DNA from: Polynucleobacter sp. AP-Melu-500A-A1
Lineage (GTDB): Bacteria > Pseudomonadota > Gammaproteobacteria > Burkholderiales > Burkholderiaceae
DNA length: 64,000 nt
NCBI RefSeq assembly: GCF_018882125.1
Contig: NZ_JACVOZ010000001.1
Coordinates: 310,001-374,000, forward strand
Direction of reading: 5' to 3'
The number at the start of each line of letters is the position of its first letter. The first letter of the stretch is position 1. Shown piece by piece: positions 58,318 through 64,000 of this stretch. The translations under genes were made by a program, and so were the position numbers. The notes beneath the pieces are model-generated. The model searched no databases, had not been told where the DNA came from, and was given only the letters and a program-made list of their open reading frames with translations.

Positions 58318-59643
58318 TTAGTGATGTAAGTTTGTCTTATGCGTTTCCGGTAGATAAAGCAGGGCAACAATCGCTCCACACGCTAAGAAGATAGTCGGGT
58401 ACCAAAGACCGGCGACATCACTGCCCCATGTTTGATTGAGCCATGTCACGATCAGAGGTAATAAGCCACCAATCCATCCTGCTGCCAGATTGTGTGGAAA
58501 GGTGGCAGCACTGTTTCTGGTCTTGGCTGGAAAGAGTTCAGCTAGCAGCGCAGTTTGTGGGCCTACTACCAGGGCTAGAGCAAGCGATAGGCAGGTGAGT
58601 ACCAGCACAATCATGATGAGATTGGATGTTTGCCCAAATTGCATCAGCAGTTGATAGGCTGGATGAATACAGATTGCTCCCAGAAATAAGCCACTCACCA
58701 CAACTGGCTTTCGGCCAATCTTGTCAGATAACCAGCCTGCAAATAGCGTTAAAGGAAATAGGGCTAAGGTTGCATAAATGCTGAGCTCATCAACAAGCTG
58801 CGGCGCAAGCTTCACTGAAGTTTTGAGAAAGATGGCTGTATACACCTGTACTGAAAAGAAGAGCACTGCTCCACCAGCAGAAATGCAAAAGAAGAGTAAG
58901 AACATGCGCTTACGGGTATGCGCGTCTTTGAAGTTGTGTAACAAAGAATTTTTTACTCTCTCATTACTCTTGTTCAGCTCAAGGAATACAGGCGTTTCTT
59001 CTAATGCCATGCGTGCTTTAACAGCAATGATCAGCAGCACAATGGAAACCCAAAAGGGCACGCGCCATCCCCACGATAAAAATTCTTCGTTAGTGAGGTA
59101 GTGGCGCAAGAGGGCAATTTGCAGGGTAGAAAATAAAATACCCAATGGCCCCATCAATTGCAAAAAGCTAGTTTTAAATCCCCGATATTGATCACCGGCA
59201 TGTTCTGTTAAATACACTGCGCTTCCACCAATTTCACCACCAGCAGACAGTCCTTGCATGAGACGTAAGCTCACTAACAAGATTGGAGCCCAAATACCAA
59301 TCTGGGCATAACTGGGCAAAAAGCCCACGCTGACAGTGGCCAGCCCCATCAGGGCAATCGTGATCATAAAGACAGGCTTACGGCCAATACGGTCGCCCAT
59401 AGAGCCAAATAGAGCTGCTCCAATGGGCCGCACTACCATTCCAACCCCAAATGTTGCTAGGCTGGCCAGCAGGCCGGCATTGGGATCACTAGAGGGAAAG
59501 AATAAAGGCCCAAAAATCACTGCCAAAGTAGCAAAGGTTAAAAAGTCATACCACTCTAAAAAAGTACCAAAACAGGCTGCTACAGCTACTTTTCGGTAAG
59601 AATGTGCAGAATTTATTGATTGTAAGTTACTGATTTTATTCAA
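58318..59643 (-). CDS. MFS metabolite:proton symporter (MHS/ProP-like family)
   Basis: A 441-residue transporter with twelve predicted membrane helices. The MHS family features are the N-terminal FGTFLEWYDFLTF, the loop motif GSMGDRIGRKPVFM and its mirrored SDKIGRKPVVV in the second half. Members import organic acids, betaine or shikimate-like compounds; the exact substrate is unknown. It is probably co-transcribed with the amidohydrolase gene and divergent from the phasin gene. Confidence 0.88.
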   Translation of the reverse strand: MNKISNLQSINSAHSYRKVAVAACFGTFLEWYDFLTFATLAVIFGPLFFPSSDPNAGLLASLATFGVGMVVRPIGAALFGSMGDRIGRKPVFMITIALMGLATVSVGFLPSYAQIGIWAPILLVSLRLMQGLSAGGEIGGSAVYLTEHAGDQYRGFKTSFLQLMGPLGILFSTLQIALLRHYLTNEEFLSWGWRVPFWVSIVLLIIAVKARMALEETPVFLELNKSNERVKNSLLHNFKDAHTRKRMFLLFFCISAGGAVLFFSVQVYTAIFLKTSVKLAPQLVDELSIYATLALFPLTLFAGWLSDKIGRKPVVVSGLFLGAICIHPAYQLLMQFGQTSNLIMIVLVLTCLSLALALVVGPQTALLAELFPAKTRNSAATFPHNLAAGWIGGLLPLIVTWLNQTWGSDVAGLWYPTIFLACGAIVALLYLPETHKTNLHH

Positions 59644-59690
59644 TTTAATACTTTATTAGTAAATATATATTGCATAGCAGCAAAAAGTTC

Positions 59691-59719
59691 TTGCATTGTC
59701 ATATTGCTTCAGTTAAAGT
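59691..59719 (+). promoter_or_regulatory. Candidate phasin promoter
   Basis: TTGCAT (59691-59696), 17 bases, TAAAGT (59714-59719), about 90 bases before the phasin start. Predicted transcription start is near 59726, which overlaps the TGCAGTGCA site. Confidence 0.35.
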
Positions 59720-59726
59720 TTCATGG

Positions 59727-59735
59727 TGCAGTGCA
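59727..59735. promoter_or_regulatory. Candidate PhaR-type operator
   Basis: TGCAGTGCA fits the TGC-RNY-GCA pattern I recall for PhaR repressors of phasin genes. It sits at the predicted transcription start of the phasin gene, a sensible place for repression. Nearby TGC/GCA motifs (for example TTGCAT at 59691) could be further half sites. Inference only. Confidence 0.35.
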
Positions 59736-59809
59736 ATATTTAAGGTACATGAATTCTCCTTAAATGCACTTAATTGACTAGTTGTACCACTTAATTACTG
59801 GAGAAATAC

Positions 59810-60394
59810 ATGAACCAAGATCAAATCACCGCTAAATTGTCCCAAATGAACAGCAAAGGTCTCGAGACTTCTTTTTCTTTAAGCGAAGCTGCTTTAGAAA
59901 ATGCTCAGAAATTGGCTGAATTGAATTACGCTGCTTCTAAAGATGCATTGGTAAATGCTCAAGACGGTATTCAACAAGTGTTGACTGCTAAAGACCCAAA
60001 ACAAGTTAATGAACTTTTGAGCGCTGAATCTTTGCAAGCTGCTGGCAATCAAGCTGCTGCATATCAAAAGAAAGTATCTAAAGTATTGCGTGATGGTAAT
60101 AAAGAATTTGCAAACGTTGTTGATGCAAGCATCGATCATTTACAAAATGGTTTCCAAGACTGGATCAACACTGTAGCTGCTAACGCACCTGCAGGTTCTG
60201 ATGTATTTGTATCCTCTTTCAAAACTGTATACGGTAGTGCATTGCAAGGTTTCGAGCAGTTCCGCGCTGCTAGCAAAGAAGCATTTTCAACTGCAGAAAA
60301 AACTGCTGACCAAGCAATCGACGCTGTTCAAGGTCAGATCGCTCAAGTGAAGAAAGCTGCTACACCTGCATCACGTAGCCGTAAAACTGCTTAA
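59810..60394 (+). CDS. phaP: Phasin family protein
   Basis: Phasins coat polyhydroxyalkanoate granules. The 194-residue helical protein matches the phasin_2 family: FSLSEAALENAQKLAELNYAASKDAL, then an amphipathic coiled-coil region, and a basic, alanine-rich tail (KKAATPASRSRKTA) typical of Burkholderiales phasins. GGAG lies 6 bases before the ATG. It has its own promoter region and a strong terminator. No PHA synthase is in the window. Confidence 0.9.
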   Translation: MNQDQITAKLSQMNSKGLETSFSLSEAALENAQKLAELNYAASKDALVNAQDGIQQVLTAKDPKQVNELLSAESLQAAGNQAAAYQKKVSKVLRDGNKEFANVVDASIDHLQNGFQDWINTVAANAPAGSDVFVSSFKTVYGSALQGFEQFRAASKEAFSTAEKTADQAIDAVQGQIAQVKKAATPASRSRKTA

Positions 60395-60438
60395 TTCACT
60401 TTTATAAGTGATTTGTAGTTAAGTAATACTCTTAAAAG

Positions 60439-60477
60439 AAAACCCCGCTTAGTGCGAACTAGGCGGGGTTTTTGTTT
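60439..60477. terminator. Bidirectional intrinsic terminator
   Basis: AAAACCCCGC and GCGGGGTTTT form the base of a stem of about 15 pairs that continues through TAGT/ACTA to a GCGA loop. Ts follow on both strands. It ends both the phasin transcript and the converging rmuC operon transcript. Confidence 0.9.
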
Positions 60478-60493
60478 TACTCAAGCGAGAGTT

Positions 60494-61768
60494 TTATTCT
60501 GGATCTGCTGCTGATTCGATCAAAGGTACAGATAAATTCTTGCTGGGCTTAACGCCTAGCTCGCGAACTTTCTCAGCTGAGCGAATAAGATTACCTTTGC
60601 CGCTCTTGAGTTTATTAAAGGCATCGTGATAACTGGTTTGTGCTTGATCCAAACGTTGGCCTAGTTTCTCTAGGTCATCTACAAAGCCAACAAACTTATC
60701 GTAGAGATTGCCACATTGTTTGGCGATTTCTAATGCATTGCGGTTTTGGTGATCTTGCCTCCACAGGTGGGCAACGGTCCGCAAGGTAGCCATTAAAGTG
60801 CTTGGACAAACCAGCACAATATTCTTTGCCAGAGCCTCTTGATAGAGGTTGGGCGCCGTCTTTAGTGCTAACAAGAATGCTGGCTCGATGGGTACAAACA
60901 TCAAAACAAAGTCCACAGAGCCAATGCCATACAAGGAGCTGTAGTTCTTTCCAGAGAGGCCTTGGATATGCTGACGAATAGATTGAATATGGGCTGCCAG
61001 CTCCTGCTCTGCTACTGCGGGGTCAGTAGATTCTGCATGCCTTGCATAGGCGGTAATAGAGACTTTGCTATCGACCACCAGGCTTCTACCTTCAGGAAGT
61101 TTTACGACAACGTCAGGCTGAAGACGGGATCCATCGATTTGGGTATGACTATCTTGTACTAAGTATTCTTCACCTTTGCGCAAGCCCGAAGATTCCAAAA
61201 TAGACTCTAAAACCAATTCGCCCCAGTTACCCTGAACTTTAGAGTCGCCTTTTAAGGCTTGAGTCAAAGAGCGTGTTTCATCAGACATGCGCAGATTGAG
61301 ATTGGCAAGACGCTCAATCTCGCTTTTGAGAGCAAATCGTTCTCTAGCTTCATTGCCATAAGAAGTGCTGACTTGCTCTTTAAATTCCGTCAATTTTGTT
61401 TGTAGAGGCTTGAGTAGAGCATCTAAGCTGGCAGCATTTTGTTCAGTGAAGCGCTTGGATTTATCTTCCAGGATTTCATTGGCTAAGTTTTTAAATTGAC
61501 TAGTCAATGCTTCTTTAGCTTCATTAAGTGATTCAATTCTGCCCAAGCCTTGCTTGCGTTCAGAGTCTAATTCTGCCTCTAAGCGAATAGCATTTTGTAG
61601 TGCTTGATCGCGCTCGGAGCGCAAGCTAATAGCTATAGCAGATTCTGTTTGTACTTGTAGTTCAGTGCGCGCAAGGGCTGAGCGTAAATTCAGCGCATAA
61701 ACTAAAAGGCCTACACAAAATCCAAATGGTAGGCCAAATAGTAGTAGAGAGCTTAGATCAAAAGTCAC
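60494..61768 (-). CDS. rmuC: DNA recombination protein RmuC
   Basis: RmuC-family proteins limit recombination at inverted repeats and are predicted nucleases. The 424-residue protein has an N-terminal membrane segment (about 6-26), a long coiled coil (about 30-140) and the RmuC domain (KGNWGELVLESILESSG-like start, LPEGRSLVVDSKVSITAY with the catalytic-type D and K, and VDFVLMFVPIEPAFLLAL). It lies downstream of grxD by 16 bases. Confidence 0.92.
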   Translation of the reverse strand: MTFDLSSLLLFGLPFGFCVGLLVYALNLRSALARTELQVQTESAIAISLRSERDQALQNAIRLEAELDSERKQGLGRIESLNEAKEALTSQFKNLANEILEDKSKRFTEQNAASLDALLKPLQTKLTEFKEQVSTSYGNEARERFALKSEIERLANLNLRMSDETRSLTQALKGDSKVQGNWGELVLESILESSGLRKGEEYLVQDSHTQIDGSRLQPDVVVKLPEGRSLVVDSKVSITAYARHAESTDPAVAEQELAAHIQSIRQHIQGLSGKNYSSLYGIGSVDFVLMFVPIEPAFLLALKTAPNLYQEALAKNIVLVCPSTLMATLRTVAHLWRQDHQNRNALEIAKQCGNLYDKFVGFVDDLEKLGQRLDQAQTSYHDAFNKLKSGKGNLIRSAEKVRELGVKPSKNLSVPLIESAADPE

Positions 61769-61784
61769 AGCGGCAATGCAAAAA

Positions 61785-62093
61785 TTAAGCTTGTACTAAC
61801 TTTTGCAATTCACCTGATTCAAACATTTCAGTAATGATGTCAGAGCCACCAATAAATTCCCCGTTGATATAGAGCTGAGGGATGGTTGGCCAGTTCGCAA
61901 ATTGCTTGACGCCTTGGCGAATGGCTTCATTCTCTAATACGTTTACGGTATGCAACTTATCAACACCGCTCGCACGGAGGATATTGATGGCATTTCCTGA
62001 AAATCCACACTGGGGGAACTGGGCAGTACCTTTCATAAATAAAACCACAGGATGGCTTGTCACGATTTCTTTAATTTGAGCTTGTGTATCCAT
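61785..62093 (-). CDS. grxD: Monothiol glutaredoxin Grx4
   Basis: A CGFS-type glutaredoxin that carries and delivers 2Fe-2S clusters, often with BolA proteins. ATG 62093 (GGAAAG upstream) gives 102 residues; an in-frame start at 62144 adds a poorly conserved N-terminus. The active site is C29-G-F-S, and the glutathione-binding WPTIPQLYINGEFIGG is present. prfA-prmC-grxD is a conserved order in Burkholderiales. Confidence 0.94.
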   Translation of the reverse strand: MDTQAQIKEIVTSHPVVLFMKGTAQFPQCGFSGNAINILRASGVDKLHTVNVLENEAIRQGVKQFANWPTIPQLYINGEFIGGSDIITEMFESGELQKLVQA

Positions 62094-62192
62094 AATTTCT
62101 TTCCAGAAGAGCAGTATTTTGATTAACGCGTCTTTATAAATCAACGCATACCCAATTTTAAGACTTTATCCCAAAAAGGGTTATTCAAAGCT

Positions 62193-63035
62193 TTATTTCC
62201 GGCCTGAAGCTACCCGGTGATGGCCTGCTAAATCCAGATGGGTTTGAATATCCCTCAAACCAGCAGTTCGCATGAGCTTGAGCACGGCATCGGACTGGTC
62301 AAAGCCATGCTCGACAGCAATTAAGCCGTGAGGTTTTAAGAAGGATGTGGCCTGAGTGATGATGACTTCTAGGCAGCTTAGGCCATTTGATTGATCCGTT
62401 AATGCTTCAAGAGGTTCAAAGCGAAGGTCGCCTTGGTTTAAGTGAGGATCGCCGCTTTCAATATAGGGTGGGTTGCTTAAGATGAGATCAAAGATGGCAT
62501 CTTTACCGATTGCCTCATACCAACTACCTTGAAAGAATTGGACTTGTGCCTCTAAATGTAAATGCTTGGCATTCGTTTTTGCAATTGCTAATGCTTCTGG
62601 AGACTGATCAGTAGCTATCACTAGCGAGTGAGGAGCAGCCTTCGCCACTGCTAGCGCAATTGCTCCTGAGCCAGTGCCTAAATCCAATAGCTTGGCTTTT
62701 CCACCAAGCCGAGTGATTTCACGAAGACCAATTTCTACTAATAATTCTGTTTCTGGGCGAGGAATTAAGGCGCCCGGTCTCACTAATAATTCAATATTAT
62801 GAAAGCCTTTCTTACCTACAAGATAGGCAATGGGCTCGCCATTTAGGCGCTTATTTTCAAGCAGCTTCCAGTCAGTAAGCGCATTCTCACTGAGCTTCAT
62901 ATCATCTTGAGATATCAGGGCAGAACGAGGCAGTTGGTAATGTTGCTCGATTACATGGCCTAACAGGAGGCGCGCCTCACTTTGAGGAAGGGTAGAGTTG
63001 CGCAATAAGTCGCGCAAGGAAAAATCAGCCATCAT
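62193..63035 (-). CDS. prmC: Release factor glutamine methyltransferase
   Basis: PrmC methylates the GGQ glutamine of release factors RF1 and RF2. The 280-residue protein has the SAM-binding LDLGTGSGAIALAVA and the catalytic NPPY motif (LILSNPPYIESGD). It lies 6 bases downstream of its substrate gene prfA and ends 99 bases before grxD. Confidence 0.96.
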   Translation of the reverse strand: MMADFSLRDLLRNSTLPQSEARLLLGHVIEQHYQLPRSALISQDDMKLSENALTDWKLLENKRLNGEPIAYLVGKKGFHNIELLVRPGALIPRPETELLVEIGLREITRLGGKAKLLDLGTGSGAIALAVAKAAPHSLVIATDQSPEALAIAKTNAKHLHLEAQVQFFQGSWYEAIGKDAIFDLILSNPPYIESGDPHLNQGDLRFEPLEALTDQSNGLSCLEVIITQATSFLKPHGLIAVEHGFDQSDAVLKLMRTAGLRDIQTHLDLAGHHRVASGRK

Positions 63036-63041
63036 TCATTT

Positions 63042-64000
63042 TTAGCTATCGCCAAGGGCAGCGAGTAATTCTGCTTGGTGTTCGGATGCTAGTGCATTAC
63101 AAAGATCATCAATGTCACCATCCATCATCGCATCAATTTTATACAGGGTCAGATTGATGCGATGATCGGTGATGCGCCCCTGCGGGAAATTGTAAGTACG
63201 AATTCGATCACTACGATCACCGCTACCAACTAGCGATTTTCTAGTTTGGGCTTCCAATTGATGTTTTTCGCGTTCACGAGCATCCATGATGCGGGATACC
63301 AATACCTTCATCGCTTGTTCACGATTTCGATGTTGACTGCGATCATCTTGACACTCAACGACAGTGCCGGTGGGTAAATGCGTAATACGTACAGCAGAAT
63401 CTGTTTTATTAATATGCTGACCGCCAGCGCCAGAGGCCCTAAAAGTGTCGATTCGTAGTTCTGCTGGATTAATTTTGACGGCCTCTAGTTCATCAGCCTC
63501 GGGCATTACTGCAACAGTGCACGCAGAAGTATGGATACGCCCTTGGGTTTCAGTTTGGGGAACGCGCTGTACACGATGTCCACCAGACTCAAATTTGAGT
63601 CGTGAGTAGACCGATTGCCCTACTAAGCGTAGAACAACCTCTTTATAACCACCTAAATCCGATTCAGCAGCACTGACGATTTCTACTTTCCAACCTTGGC
63701 GTTCAGCAAAGCGGGTATACATGCGCAATAAGTCCCCAGCAAATAGGGCGCTTTCATCACCACCAGTACCAGCACGAATTTCTAGAAAGACGTTACGTTC
63801 ATCATTTACATCTTTTGGAAGTAGCAGCTTTTGTAGGGCACCCTCTAGCTCTTCCATCGTAGTGGCAGCTTGTTTTGCCTCATCATCTGCAAAGTCTTTC
63901 ATCTCTGGATCTTTGCGCATTTCTTCAGCTGCCTGGGCATCTGCTTCTGCTTGCTTATATAGACCAAATTGCTCAACCACTGTGGCAATATCAGAATGCT
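63042..64000 (-). CDS. prfA: Peptide chain release factor 1 (5' end outside window)
   Basis: RF1 ends translation at UAA and UAG. The open frame continues through the right edge of the window, so the N-terminal roughly 40 residues are missing. Visible are the UAG/UAA-reading PxT motif (VPQTETQGR), the family segment [15 protein letters not shown] and the catalytic GGQ loop ([18 protein letters not shown]). A GTG at 63980 is in frame but the upstream codons (HSDIAT) continue the RF1 alignment, so it is not the start. Confidence 0.95.
   Translation of the reverse strand, partial: HSDIATVVEQFGLYKQAEADAQAAEEMRKDPEMKDFADDEAKQAATTMEELEGALQKLLLPKDVNDERNVFLEIRAGTGGDESALFAGDLLRMYTRFAERQGWKVEIVSAAESDLGGYKEVVLRLVGQSVYSRLKFESGGHRVQRVPQTETQGRIHTSACTVAVMPEADELEAVKINPAELRIDTFRASGAGGQHINKTDSAVRITHLPTGTVVECQDDRSQHRNREQAMKVLVSRIMDAREREKHQLEAQTRKSLVGSGDRSDRIRTYNFPQGRITDHRINLTLYKIDAMMDGDIDDLCNALASEHQAELLAALGDS

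Noticed and set aside
57278..59650. Integrative element at the tRNA-Thr 3' end
   Set aside because: No integrase gene and no direct repeat of the tRNA 3' end could be seen downstream. The accessory genes are noted but not called an island.

Overview
The window is a contiguous piece of a betaproteobacterial chromosome. Gene content and order, protein sequences and moderate base composition all point to Burkholderiaceae and best fit a Polynucleobacter-like freshwater bacterium with a compact genome. This assignment rests on recognising the proteins and synteny, not on a database search. Almost every base is coding, genes are packed into long operons, and no gene-free stretch exceeds about 240 bases.

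Layout. 1-9035: the distal S10/spc/alpha ribosomal cluster (rplN to secY, infA, rpmJ, rpsM, rpsK, rpsD, rpoA, rplQ), closed by a strong terminator. 9059-13643: cutA-dsbD facing hemB-engB, then a diheme cytochrome c4. 13696-19081: leftward lysA-lptM, with divergent cyaY, then aroB-aroK behind a strikingly reduced pilus secretin locus. 19187-28680: mrcA, a REP-type Y1 transposase gene, and the glutamate synthase genes gltBD. 28691-34372: mlaFEDACB lipid-transport genes, a second ABC exporter and a BolA protein. 34420-43257: murA and a histidine cluster in which hisC is inverted and a vapBC toxin-antitoxin pair lies between hisI and hisE. 43261-46634: hinT, tatABC and a Sel1/TPR-like protein. 46844-51462: a porin and a gltIJKL amino-acid importer. 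51466-57188: a DegS-like protease, mscL, petABC (cytochrome bc1), sspA and sspB. 57206-59643: tRNA-Thr, a secreted amidohydrolase and an MFS symporter. 59810-64000: a phasin, rmuC, grxD, prmC and the 3' part of prfA, which runs off the right edge.

Most of the window is housekeeping: translation, secretion (Sec and Tat), envelope lipid transport, peptidoglycan synthesis, histidine and aromatic amino-acid synthesis, nitrogen assimilation and respiration. The Rieske protein carries a twin-arginine signal and so is a probable client of the tatABC genes encoded about 8 kb upstream.

I did not find a clearly new multi-gene system. The most unusual things are the minimal PilQ with an unrecognised membrane partner in place of the usual pilMNOPQ set, the vapBC cassette with its own promoter and palindromic operator inside the his operon, the inverted hisC, the GNRA-capped hairpin before rpsD, the RAYT gene with its conserved-looking flanking inverted repeat ahead of gltB, and a PhaR-like site over the phasin promoter.
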